Source of the DNA: Adineta vaga | Lineage: Eukaryota; Rotifera | Assembly: GCA_021613535.1 (NCBI GenBank) | Contig: CP075496.1 | Span: 12,834,001-12,898,000, forward strand | Direction: 5' to 3' | DNA length: 64,000 bases | Shown here: piece by piece, positions 35,509 through 46,208 of the stretch | Position numbering within the stretch: position 1 is the first letter of the stretch | Layout: each line of letters opens with the position of its first letter | Program-made: the position numbers and the translations under genes | Notes under the pieces: generated by a model | Told to the model about the DNA's origin: nothing | Databases searched by the model: none | The model's input: the letters and a program-made list of their open reading frames with translations, nothing else

Positions 35509-36466
35509 TTAAACTTTTGATGTTGAATCCGTTGATTTATTTCGTGTATTGGAATTTGTATCCGTATTTGAAGAAAGTTTTGATTGATCTAACCAGAATT
35601 TATCTACCTAGAAAAAGAAAAGTTCAGTTTCTTTTACACATTATTTTCGTTTATTTCAAATAAAAATTTACCAATTTAATAATGTGTGTTTTTGTATCAT
35701 TATCTCCTTTAGCTGATAGTTTGGCATTTGCTGTGTTTGCTGAATGAGATGGTGTATCGATCGATACGTGTTCTGCACGATATGGATCAACAATTCGAAC
35801 ACTATTATTAATAAGAATATCATTATTTGACCAACGAATAACTTGATTCATTCTAAAGAAGAAAATAATTTAATCATTTTAATGAAGGATTAAGAAAAAT
35901 AAATTACGTCTTTTTAAGATCGCGAAAGAGTGCTTGACCAGTTCGACTAGCTTTTAAATTAACAAATGATGCTTCTTTTTTCTTTTCACTTTCATTTTCA
36001 GCTTGACGTTTTTTCAACTAAAATAAGAATCAAATTAACTTCTCGAAAAGAACCATAATATATTGATATACTTTGCTAATATCAATTGGATAAAGTGGTT
36101 CAAGTGTTTCATCTGTCGGTTCTTGCATAACAGTCCATTCTCGACAATGAATTAGATTAATAACCGCAATAGATGTTAGACCTGGTTTTGAACCTTTCAT
36201 ATCTAAATTTACGAAAACAAAATAAAAAATTGGTCGTTCTGATCTATGTATCTCTTGTTTAACTTACGTAATGTAACTAAGTTTGATCCATTATCAAAAG
36301 CGACGACTTTTCCCGTTCGAACAATGTCAAATATAGTTGTTAATCGAACAATACTATTCACACGTAAATTATTTGAAGGTGGTGATGGTGTTGGTATTGG
36401 ACTTGAATGATTACTATTGTCTCGTTTGACAAGTTGCGGATTTTCATGATGATCCATCAAACGCAT
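35509..36466 (-). CDS. LSM12: LSM12 homologue
   Basis: Five exons (36268-36466, 36072-36202, 35908-36017, 35672-35852, 35509-35607) add up to about 239 residues. After a proline/serine-rich N-terminus comes an Lsm-like fold: VNSIVRLTTIFDIVRTGKVVAFD, then NLVTL and, after the splice, SIAVINLIHC. PLYPIDISKLKKR leads into the anticodon-binding-like domain (TGQALFRDLKKT, VIRWSNNDILINNSV, IVDPYRAEHV, then THIIKLVDKFW), exactly the LSM12 domain order. Human LSM12 is slightly shorter and works with ATXN2 in RNA regulation; it has also been reported as an NAADP receptor. An ADP-ribosyl cyclase, a potential NAADP source, lies 8 kb to the left, but this proximity is probably accidental. The start Met is preceded 19 bases upstream by an AG acceptor-like site. 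Confidence 0.88.
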
Positions 36467-36811
36467 TTCATTAAAAATAACCGAACTAAAGAAGAGAAGA
36501 ACTTTTCAAACTTCAATATATGAAAAGCAAAAAAACAAAGAATCGTTTTTCATTTATTAATCATTATTGAATTTGTATCTGTCTATGTATATACAAAAAA
36601 TGATTCATTGAATAAAAAAATTTTGAGTATTTCAATCTGAGATTAGTACATAAGAAGTAAAAATACACACACACACACATGCAAAAAGTGATCTGACCTA
36701 AATGAAATGTGACAATACAAGATTAAATATGTAAACTAGCAAAAAGAAGTAGAGAGAAAAAACAAATAAAGACTAGAAAAAAAAGTATAGAATAAACGTG
36801 TCGAAATATTT

Positions 36812-39800
36812 TCACTGATTGTTATCTAAGGCAGCGGCTACTTTGTAGCCACGATAAGTTGGATTTTGATATTTGACAGTTGCTTGTCGATAGAGTGGAT
36901 TAACGTCCTACGAAACAATCGAATAAGAAAGGAGTTTTGGATGACTTAAACTTACTGTTTCCCATTTCGCCTTTTCACGTTCTTGTTCAAATTTAGCAAA
37001 TTCTCGTCGATCATGTAAAGTAGCTAACATACGCCAAATCATTAAACAAAATAAACCAAATGCTAATATACTTGATACAATGATAATTATTGTTGAACGA
37101 ACTGATAAAATACGTCGACAATCTTCGAGAAAAATAAAAAATATATATATGAAATGAGAACTAACATACAATGAAATGTTTTACTTTTTGTTTTTTGAAC
37201 TCGAAGAATTAATTGATCTTTTTCATTATGGTATGTATAGAAGAAACGGCATTGATCTTGTTCATCATCGAATTGACATAAACGATGATAACGATCTTCT
37301 ACAAAGAAAAAAAAATATCATTTTATTTGATGAGAAGAAAAAGAGATGATTCGTTACTTCGAGCATCATCAATAATCTCAAAACGATATGGACATTGTTC
37401 ACATTGTTCATCTGTTAACGATCCACTATGAAATACTTTACAAAGAACACAATCTTTTGTTGCAGCACAACGATGTTCACATGTCTAAAAATTTTGAATT
37501 TAAATATGTTCATTTCTTTTCTTCTACTTCAAATTAAGTCAAGTTAAATTGCTTAACTGACAAATTCTCATGAGAGACATATAATAAACTTAATTAAGCT
37601 TACACAAATCTTTAGGGAAATCACTTTTCATATGACCAAAATGAGAATAAACAATGAATAATGTATTAAACAACTTACCGGACAATCTTCACATGTAGGT
37701 CCAAGATATCCCGAATCTTTATTACATTTACATCGACCACATTCGCATTCACCTTGTTTATTGCAAATAGTCTAAATGAAGAAAAAAAGGATATTTTAAT
37801 ATAAATCAAAGAACAAATGAAGTTCTATTTACATTATTCACAAGACAACCATCCTTTTTTGTTGTACATGAACAATCATCTCCTGTCCAACCTTCTTGAC
37901 ATTTACATCGTTTATCACAACCACATATACCATGATCTGGTCCTAAATATTTTCTCAATCATAAAACAAATTGAATCATTCTTTTTTGCTTTGTATACCT
38001 GAACAAACAAGATCATTTTTTCTTGGACATGAAAAATCATCACATTCACAATAATCTCCATAGATACGTTGACCCGACTAGAATTATAAATCATATCCAA
38101 TCTATTCTTAATATCTTCATATTCTTACTTCAATTGTTGCTGTTTCACATTTACATCTTCCACAAACACATTGTCCTCTTCCCGAACAAATATCCGATGA
38201 TCCTGGTCTAGAAATTTCACAACTTTACAATCGCCGAAAGAGTCTTTGCCGTTCGTTATTCTTACTTTTTGCATTGTTGAATCTTTGATTCAACTGTTGG
38301 TGAAGCTGTATCACATTCACATTCACGTCCATAAAAACCTTTCGCACATGTACAAACTCCACATTCATATGTACCATGATTAGAACATTGAGGACTATTA
38401 ACTTGACGTGGTACTTTTGAGCATGAACATGTACAATTCGTTTGAACTGTAATACGCATTTTATCATTTAATCCATGAGTATAAATTGAAAATGTCGTTG
38501 GTGCACCATTATTAATACATTTCGTAGCCAAAATTTCGACTTCGAAATTGACTAAATTGACATATTTTATTGTGAAATGAATAATCAATGAATTACACTT
38601 ACAACGCCACCAACACTAACAGTACATTCAGGTTTATCTCGTTTATTTCTATATAAAAAATAGTGAAATGAGATTATTGATAGAGATGTTAACTTACTCT
38701 TGACAATCGGGTGTAAATTTAACAGTTAAACCATCAGGTAAATCATTTGAAACCATCATCATTACTGATGATGAAATTTTCTAAAGATCAAATCAATTTC
38801 CAAACTCATGTAATGATGAAAGGAAAAAAACGAATCTTACTCGATAGTTTTGACTGATTAAATTAACAATATTACTTGAATCTTGTTTTAATTCACCAAC
38901 AACAGCGCCATCAATTAATTCGGTTAATGTTTGATAAAGTACTAATTGAGATTGTGTTACAGCAAAGATAATATTCACATTTTTTTCACTTAATTTCGCA
39001 CTTATTTGACCAATCGATGGATAATCCTTGAAAAATCAAAACATTACTCATTGTTTATTTCAATTCAAAAGCAAACAAACTACTCACTTGTTTATCACTA
39101 TGAGTATATTCATTATTGACCATATGACATTTACCATCATTAGGTTCAATTATACCAGCCAACTAAACATTGTAGAAGAAGAAGAAAGAAAAATGATAAT
39201 AATTCATTTTATTTCAAAGAAAATCAATCATCTCTTATCGATAATCTTCAAATTCATTTTTTTCTCATAGACAAATAGATCTCTTCGAGTAAATCATAAT
39301 ATTTGATTGCTCGAGGCAAAACTACTAATGTGTTAATCTCTTTAGTACATCTGTTACATACTCTTCCGTCGCCTGCATAATGAAAACCGGCATCTGTTGA
39401 GAAAACAATTAATTTTCGTGAATCATTTCTCCAACCAATAACATCCTTGAAACAAAACAATAAAGATCGTACTTTATCAAAGATTTACTTACATCACAAA
39501 CAATGGCTTGCATAATTGCATCTAATCCACCTTCCGGTGCATCGATATTTCCGGAAACGGGTGCTTCTCGTACTTGATACTAAAAGATCCATATATACAA
39601 TATTTTAAGATTTGTTTTCAATGAAATTCTCACTTCAAATTCAGCAACATCATCTGATAAACTCATATGATTTTTAAATCCATAAGCTTTTACACATGGT
39701 CCAGTATAACTAGTTGGACATGGACGTTCGACACTAGAGGAAAAAAGTGGTTTCTTTGAATGAAATTTGTTTTCAAAATAAAAAAGTCGTACGTGTTCGG

Positions 39801-40526
39801 TGCAGGTTGAACAAATGGTGGAACATTTTTATCAACAAATGAACCAAATCCAAGACGAAAATTTTTTGTTATCGACTGCATTTGTGTTGCTAATATTCGG
39901 CCTAGATAACTCAATTTTTCTTTATCATCAAGCATAGAATGTGATAAATCCATGAGAAAATATAAATCAACTGGATAATCTTCTGCTTGACGAAATCTTA
40001 TTGGAATTTTTTCCGAATCATCTAAATAAGTCAATGAAACTATTGGAAAAGATAAATGATTGCCTTACTAATTCGTAAAATAACATGGACAGCTTGAGGT
40101 GATAATTGAACAGCTTGTGATGTACTATTAACTGCATTGGAGAGTGAATCATTTTGTAAAACATAATGATAACTTTGAAATGAAATTAAATGATCCGAAC
40201 AAACTGATTGTAGATTATCAATTGTGTCACAATGAAAAAATGAACCATTACGTGATGAAATATCGGTTGAATTCTATTTGAGAAAAAGAAAAGTTAATAA
40301 TTGATTTTCTTGAATCTTCATTTGAATTTACCTGAGTACACCAAGCACATTGATTTGATAAAGATAAACATGTTGAACATGTTTCTTTTGAATTACATTG
40401 TTCTATAATGAGAAGAATTGTTTATTCAATGAAAAATATTCGTCATTTACCTAGACTTGTGATGACATGAATTACGAATAGAAATAGAATGATTAAATTA
40501 ATTAAAAAAGATGTTTTTATCAGCAT
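36812..40526 (-). CDS. ITGB: Integrin beta subunit
   Basis: About 14 exons run from the ATG at 40526 to the stop at 36812. The protein opens with a signal peptide (LINLIILFLFVIHVITS) and a PSI domain (CSTCLSLSNQCAWC). The beta-I domain has DYPVDLYFLMDLSHSM with the D-x-S-x-S MIDAS, FRLGFGSFVDK, GWRNDSRKLIVFSTDAGFH, GDGR and PNDGKCH. Cysteine-rich I-EGF modules follow (CGVCTCAKGFYGRECEC and others). A single membrane span lies around SILAFGLFCLMIW. The cytoplasmic tail carries the membrane-proximal HDRREFAKFEQE, then NPLY and NPTY, the talin and kindlin binding motifs. This is a complete transmembrane adhesion receptor subunit that would pair with an alpha chain elsewhere. Exons at both ends are firm (40451-40526, 40332-40402, 36812-36907); internal limits are approximate. 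Confidence 0.93.
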
Positions 40527-40853
40527 TGTTTAAATGGAAAGAGAAGAACAGGACACGGAATCAAATTGTATCTATGTATGTGTTGCGATGAGAAGAACAA
40601 CAACAAAAAAAGATATAGTGTACAGATCGATGGATGGAACGAACGAACGATGAATGAAGAAGGACCGACCAAAGAAATACAATGGACAAATCATCTAAAG
40701 GTATATAGATGTCGTTCTTGAGTTGAAAGAATTTTTCTTAGAACTGTACATATCGATTCAGTAGTAGTAAAAGATAATTATATGATCTTAACATGAGATT
40801 GTTTCATTGAAATTCAAATTTTCTATATTACTGTTATTATTAGCATTTAAGAT

Positions 40854-40870
40854 CATATATATATATATAG
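40854..40870 (+). repeat. (AT)n microsatellite upstream of the integrin gene
   Basis: A short AT dinucleotide run lies in the 630-bp divergent space between the integrin gene (minus) and the B-box-like gene (plus). The rest of that space shows no other element I can name; it should hold both promoters. Confidence 0.5.
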
Positions 40871-41156
40871 TATTCATTGATACTAAAGATAAACAGTATA
40901 ACTATCATATTCAATGATTTCCGAATATTTTGTAAATACTAAACTAAAAAAGTTCTTCGCATTTGTTTGTTTATCTTTGCTAAGTTAACATCATATGTTA
41001 CCTTGATCATTTTTTTTTACAACAGATTGTTTTTTCTCGTTCTATTGCGCTTATTCTTTACTATCAAGAAAGGAGGAAAAAACCTTGCACGTTCTTTTTT
41101 TTATGCAAAATGTTTACTTCTATTTCATTTTACCACACAACCATTCGACAAGAAAT

Positions 41157-42072
41157 ATGTCGTCATTATTATCTTTACCATGTGTAGCTGATAAATGTGA
41201 ATTAGCATCTCTTGCTCTATGTCAATGTTGTAAAAAAGATCTATGTATTGATCATCTAAATGAACATGCAAATCAACGGAATGAAAAACTTTTACCATTT
41301 GCTGATAAAATCAATGTACTATTAGAACGTTTCAGTAAGTTTTATGATGGAGAACAATCTGTTTTGAAACAATTAGATGAATGGAGACAAGATGCATATA
41401 AAATTGTTGATAATTTCTACGAAAAAAAACGACAAGATTTTCTTGGTGAAACAACAGATAAACAACGAGAACAATTAAATGAAATGCAAAATAAATTAAA
41501 AGAATTAATAAGAAAAAAAGGTGGCACACAACAAGATTTTGATGAATTTTCTGAAAATATGCAAACAATTGAACAACATCTTGATAAACTTCAACAAATT
41601 CAGGTGATTCTTCCTCCATTAACCATTGATGAACAGTGTATTCTTCGACCAGTTGTTCAACAAAATGAATTAAATGATAAAATCTCAACTGAACAATTGG
41701 ATAAAACATCGACTAAAAAGCGAACTTCTGAAAAATCTTCGAAAAAGAAGAAAAAATCTTCGCGTCATTCGGATGATTCATCCGATAGATCTTCACGTCA
41801 TCGAAGTCGTTCTCCACGAAATAACAGTGATCGGTCTCGACGAAGTACGTACTTCAAATATAGAAACAAGTAAGAAGAAAATCCGTTGTTTGTTTTCTCT
41901 TGCTTCAGGACGCGATAGATCACACGATTCTGATTCTTCTCAATCAACAAATAATAAAAACAATTGTAATGATTGTCGTGGTTGTCGTTTCTATCAAGAT
42001 CGATTCGGACCCGGTTTTATGGATGCATTTGGTCCATGTTCATGTGATTGTCACAAATGGGCATATACTTAA
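41157..42072 (+). CDS. B-box-like zinc finger, coiled-coil, RS-rich protein
   Basis: Two exons (41157-41844, 41909-42072) give about 283 residues. The N-terminus has a cysteine/histidine cluster (CVADKCELASLALCQCC, then CIDHLNEHANQ) like a B-box zinc finger. Residues about 50-190 are charged and helical (FYEKKRQDFLGETTDKQREQ, LNEMQNKLKELIRKK), a likely coiled coil. Then comes a basic Ser/Lys/Arg stretch (SSKKKKKSSRHSD, SRHRSRSPR) of the RS type found in nuclear RNA-processing proteins. The second exon ends with a compact cysteine motif (CNDCRGCRFYQDR, then FGPCSCDCHKW) that may bind metal. No named orthologue is recognised. B-box plus coiled coil recalls TRIM proteins, but no RING precedes it. 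The RS segment suggests a nuclear location. Confidence 0.7.
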
Positions 42073-42705
42073 ATCATTCTCTCTTCAAAAATCAATAATC
42101 TTAGAAAATATTGAACTTATTTGTAAAATTATTTGTTCTTCTCTGTGATTAACTCGTGTGAGTAGTTGCTTGTTTTTATATGGATATACATTTGTGATAC
42201 TTTTTCTTATATGAATGATTCGATGAACTGTGCAAAGAACATCAATCCTAGATAATCTCGATTTATTAATAAAAATTTAAAAACACCAAGGAAAAAGATC
42301 GTGTGAAGTGAGCCAAAATCAGTGTGAGCCCAACTAGAGTTCATAGTCCACATTTTATCGCATAGATGCAATTTGTGGAGAAAACGACTGTTGTTTGTTT
42401 TTTAATATGTTTCTAGCAAAAACCACATACTCTTCAAGAAAAATGAATCTGCCTCGCAACAGAGAAGCTTCGATCTTTTGTGTCTAAACGTTAAAAGTTT
42501 TTAGCCTCTTAACAGTGGAATTTTTTTAAACGACACAATAAGATTTTCGCAAAAGAACCTGTTAGATATTGAAAGATCTTTGAGAATACCAGGAAAATTT
42601 TGTAAACAAATATACTTCATTATTTTACGTAGAAAATATAAATTGTTTACATCGAGAAAGCACAAAACTTTAATCTCACAAGTGTTTTGAAATTCAGAGT
42701 TTTGT
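42073..42705. other. B-box gene 3' flank and boundary of mobile-element DNA
   Basis: A poly-A signal context (taataaaaatttaaaa) lies near 42270. From about 42305 the sequence changes character, beginning with GAAGTGAGCCAAAA, a motif that recurs inverted at 46155-46168. No coding frame was recognised before the piggyBac remnant. Confidence 0.4.
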
Positions 42706-43130
42706 TCAGAAATTTAGTACGGTATGATAAGCATGAAAACATGGATCAACACAGAATGCAACATCACAAATTGTACATTCGAGTCTTGATTCATGTCTTG
42801 TTCGACTTATCTAATTTTGTGTATGACCATAAACATAATATCGCTTCGTTGGATGCCGCTTGTTTTCACTGGAAGGAATAAAGGATGGAAAATGCCGTTA
42901 AGTTAACCGTACTTGTGTAGGCTCATTTGACGGTCTCCCTCTTTTGATTAAATGTCCTGGAAGACTATCTTCTAGATTTTTCAGCAGTGTTTTTGAAACA
43001 TTGACAAATAGTATTCGAGAATTCATTACATAAAGAATTTACATTGTAAATGAATAGTTCTAAAGTCGACGGAGAGTGGCGCAATCGATATGAGACATCA
43101 GAAATTATATAGTGAGCTCCACTTAGTGTA
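42706..43130 (-). pseudogene. piggyBac-like transposase remnant (C-terminal part)
   Basis: On the minus strand the frame ending at 42706 reads as the C-terminus of a piggyBac/PGBD-type transposase. It runs from ILFVNVSKTLLKNLEDSLPG to PTQVRLT, RHFPSFIP, NKRHPTKRYYVYGH and finally LECTICDVAFCVDPCFHAYHT, the cysteine-rich zinc-binding tail typical of the family. Two in-frame stops (TAA at 42898-42900, TAG at 42811-42813) and apparent frameshifts beyond about 43045 show it is dead. The family cuts and pastes at TTAA; the catalytic aspartates would lie in the lost N-terminal part. No intact terminal inverted repeats of the usual CCC... type were identified. Confidence 0.75.
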
Positions 43131-43189
43131 GAACGTTAGATTCGATATAGACCATACAAAAAAATACGTAGGTGAAGTTGGCACCATAT

Positions 43190-43400
43190 TCGAGTAAATC
43201 CTTCCCATATTCGTTTAGGTAAGCGTTCCAACTTTTCCAACTAGTGTTCCAGATTCAAATCGACGAGCTCTATCGAATGGTGTCCTTGAAATTATCATAG
43301 CCGCAACCGGCTCTCTGGAAAACCGATTGTATCGAGTTTTTCCCTTGGTTATAACAATAACTACTTAGTAAAATGACCCTATATTCGTTTAGGTGAGTAT
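43190..43400 (+). repeat. Imperfect direct repeat of about 30 bp
   Basis: Two copies of a segment containing ATATTCGTTTAGGT lie at about 43187-43223 and 43361-43397, each also preceded by AGTAAA and a CC. They flank roughly 170 bp upstream of the dead transposase. It may be a local duplication or the footprint of a nested insertion. Confidence 0.4.
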
Positions 43401-43845
43401 TGCAGGTGTAACTTAGCGGGTTATCTTCATTGATGACTTTAAATTCCCATTTTTGGGAAATGTTTCATTGATTAGTCCATCATTTCGATAATTTACGTTC
43501 TAGTAGCATGCTAGATGTGAATGGCATTTTTGTATCATTCAATCGGAAGTTCTGAAAGAGTGAAACTGTTTCTTTGTTACAAGTGTGACTATGTGTAGTC
43601 CTTAGACAATGAATGCTCTGGAATATTTGACATTTTTGCTAACCGCTTTTTTTGTGGTAAAATAAGCTCGAGTTTAGTAATATATTTAATATGATATTGA
43701 ATTTTTGAAGATAGGAAAGATATAAAGAGATATTCTGTTGAATAACAATTTTTTTTAAAAGTAAGTTATTATTTTATATATAATGAATACACAAAAGCAA
43801 CAAAGAGACAAATATATAAATGACGATGTCAAGAATGAACTTGGG

Positions 43846-44397
43846 TTAATGTTTATTTTCTTTGTTTTTAGCGAATGCTGCTAATAAGTCATAGAGACTA
43901 CCCATATTGTCTTTTGTTGATTGTGCTGATGAGTTGACAAGTTGATCTGTTGTGGTGCCAATGTTTATTATTGATGTTGGAGCGTTATGAAATTTTCGAC
44001 GACATCGACAAAAAAAATAGACCGTGACGACGATGACTATTATAATAAGAATAGTCATTACAACAGTGAAAATGATAACCAAAGGTCTTGTTGCACTCAG
44101 ATTTCCTTGCCGAGACAAACTAATACCAGTGCTTTCCGTTTCTTTTATATTTTTTTGTTGAGTTCTCATCTGCTCTTCTAAAGTAAGTAGAAGGTTTTTA
44201 TCCGTCGCAAAAGGATATACTTTCGGTAGAGTCATATTCAACGGGCGAATGGATTCAACGGTCTGAACAATATCGTCATTCACAGTTTTTATTATGTATG
44301 ATTTTACTGGTAATTTAGTTACAAAACTTAATGAAATTACATTCAAGGAGGGAAGTTGATTGGGATACAAAAGATATTTACGAGAAATAAAGAACAT
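43846..44397 (-). CDS. Single-pass membrane protein ORF, unrecognised
   Basis: A 183-codon frame with a strong membrane span at about residues 105-130 (PLVIIFTVVMTILIIIVIVV), followed at once by a cysteine/arginine-rich stop-transfer (CRCRRK). The segment before it is polar with some sequons (NMTL, NLSA) and a helical EEQMRTQQKNIKE. The layout, extracellular part then span then roughly 50-residue tail, fits the C-terminus of a type I membrane protein. There is no signal peptide, so it may be the last exon of something larger. Its place between a dead transposase and a broken protease-like ORF raises the possibility of an envelope-like gene of a mobile element, but nothing in the sequence proves that. 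It overlaps the plus-strand frame by about 40 bp. Confidence 0.4.
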   Translation of the reverse strand: MFFISRKYLLYPNQLPSLNVISLSFVTKLPVKSYIIKTVNDDIVQTVESIRPLNMTLPKVYPFATDKNLLLTLEEQMRTQQKNIKETESTGISLSRQGNLSATRPLVIIFTVVMTILIIIVIVVTVYFFCRCRRKFHNAPTSIINIGTTTDQLVNSSAQSTKDNMGSLYDLLAAFAKNKENKH

Positions 44398-44424
44398 TCA
44401 TACAAACATAATCGAAAAAGGGTA

Positions 44425-44892
44425 AGCTCAATTTCAATTTTAATTTTTAATATTGATGAAGAATTTAATAGGAATGGATGGCTTTGCAACGGAGAAGTGT
44501 TTAGTGAAGTATCATATTTCGTTCATGAACCTCCACCATTCCTTTTCGTAGACATTATACATCCTACTATGGATGATTCGAATAGTGAGGGAATAGTACA
44601 GGTGGATCTCAACTTCCATGATATACAGCATCGTATTGCAGTTGGCACATCACGGTAAGTAATCATAACGGATATATATAATTTGCATGATCAAATAAAT
44701 TTTCTCCATTTTTTAAAGGTATACTTTACGAGCAACAATTAATCACAAAGCTGATCATTTCACAACAACTATTATTGATTCAACCAATCGCTTATATTTT
44801 TTACAATGATCTTGAAGGTGTTCGGGAAGTTGACCAATCACCATTTTGTATTGAAACAGCTCTATATATATTGAACAATTAATACGTTATTG
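44425..44892 (+). pseudogene. Protease-like (USP-type?) C-terminal fragment with frameshift
   Basis: The plus strand codes for VHEPPPFLFVDII and VQVDLNFHDIQHRIAVG, then a donor (CACG then GTAAGT at 44655) and an acceptor (TTTTTTAAAG at 44718). After the splice comes YTLRATINHKADHFTTTIID. The frame breaks at a T6 run near 44795-44803; one base fewer would continue into YNDLEGVREVDQ and IETALYILNN with a stop at about 44890. The xHF...YNDL spacing recalls the histidine box of ubiquitin-specific-protease-like folds, which some DNA transposons carry. No cysteine box was found, so assignment is weak. The break suggests a decayed gene. Confidence 0.35.
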
Positions 44893-46126
44893 ACTTTGTT
44901 TTCTCATCACATGTTTCCTATAAACCTGTCATATCTGAGATCATCAAAACAACTGGAAGCATTTATCGATGTGGCAAACATCGATAATAAAACAAATAGC
45001 ATCATGTTAACTGATGAATACACAATCATATTAAGAAGAAGTCAATAATCAATATCAATAAGAATACAGAGAATAGATGGCAATAGGATGGAAAATGTAT
45101 GTTATATAGCTGATACTAAAACAACAATTACACAGATATACCGACTTCATTACTGTACACTTCTTTTCTCTTCTCATCCATGATACGAAATAATAGAAAA
45201 TAAAACTATCGTTGAAATAAGAATTAGAAAACTATTAAATCTGTTTTAACTTCAAATAATATTACAGAAAAGACTCTCTGATATTTAAAATTAAGAGATT
45301 AAAAAATTGAATCTTTTATCTAAAACTGTCCACTAAAATCGATCTATTTTCTTTTCTCAAAAAGATTTTCCCCTCATTGTTAGATATGCGTCATTATTTC
45401 TATTAAGTGAGATAAGTTTGACTTTCATCATTTAGGAAAAACCTTTCTCATTGTGAAATAATTCGATTTTTATCTGTTGAAACCGAAACACAATTAGTAA
45501 CAAAAAGAATGACTTATTGATCGATTTCATACATATTTAATCAATTAAAATCACATTTGTTTAAAATTTATTTCTTAATTCATCGATTCTAATTGATTAT
45601 AGTCATGAAATTTTCCTTCGTGATCTTTCCTCCATATCATAATAATACATCGAATGGTGGATGACACGATAATCAAGAAACAACAGTGATAACGTTCTGC
45701 ATTATAACTAAAGAGAACTCGACATTTCATCGTTATTGACACGAGTAATTATATGTAAAATTTTCTCACAAGAAAATCGAGAAAACAAGAGTAAATAATT
45801 CTTCGTTATATTATTTCATTCAAGTTTATATTAGTGTAACTAAAAATAATGTTTTAAATACTCTTAATACCTTATTCTATGCTAGATAGTAAATATAACA
45901 AACACATTGTTGTTATTCAGTTTGTACATATGATCATAATTACATCGCTATCGTGTATGCATGCCATATAATTCATGAATAAATACTGATAAAACTGAAA
46001 CGCAATTCTTCTGAACCCCGGGAATCTAGGATTATCGTCAAACTTTTGTAAATATAGCCGACTTCAATAGTTAAAAGGTTATTTTACATGAAAAATCAGC
46101 TTTGATAAGATAACTTTTTCTATATG
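44893..46126. other. AT-rich stretch, no gene seen
   Basis: About 1.2 kb between the protease-like fragment and the large hairpin at 46127. No coding frame or family was recognised on either strand. It is likely decayed mobile-element or intergenic DNA. Confidence 0.4.
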
Positions 46127-46168
46127 AAGTGAGCCAAACTTCTTTAGCTAACGTGTTTGGCTCACTTC
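46125..46168. repeat. Perfect 14-bp inverted repeat (hairpin)
   Basis: GAAGTGAGCCAAAC and its exact complement GTTTGGCTCACTTC are separated by about 15 bases. The same GAAGTGAGCCAAA occurs in direct orientation at about 42306, so the inverted arm here and that copy face each other across 3.9 kb as candidate terminal repeats. It lies 40 bp beyond the DUSP12 stop, so a role in 3'-end formation is an alternative. Confidence 0.6.
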
Positions 46169-46208
46169 TTAGGACCAAGGAAAAAATACAATAAATATAT
46201 GATTTTCA

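Noticed and set aside
41332-41709. 125-codon minus-strand frame
   Set aside because: Antisense shadow of the coiled-coil exon of the B-box-like gene.
42687-42881. 64-codon plus-strand frame
   Set aside because: Lies antisense to the readable piggyBac transposase C-terminus, which explains its open frame.
44356-44424. N-terminal extension of the protease-like frame
   Set aside because: The upstream part overlaps the opposite-strand membrane protein and shows no family resemblance, so the fragment was started at 44425 instead.
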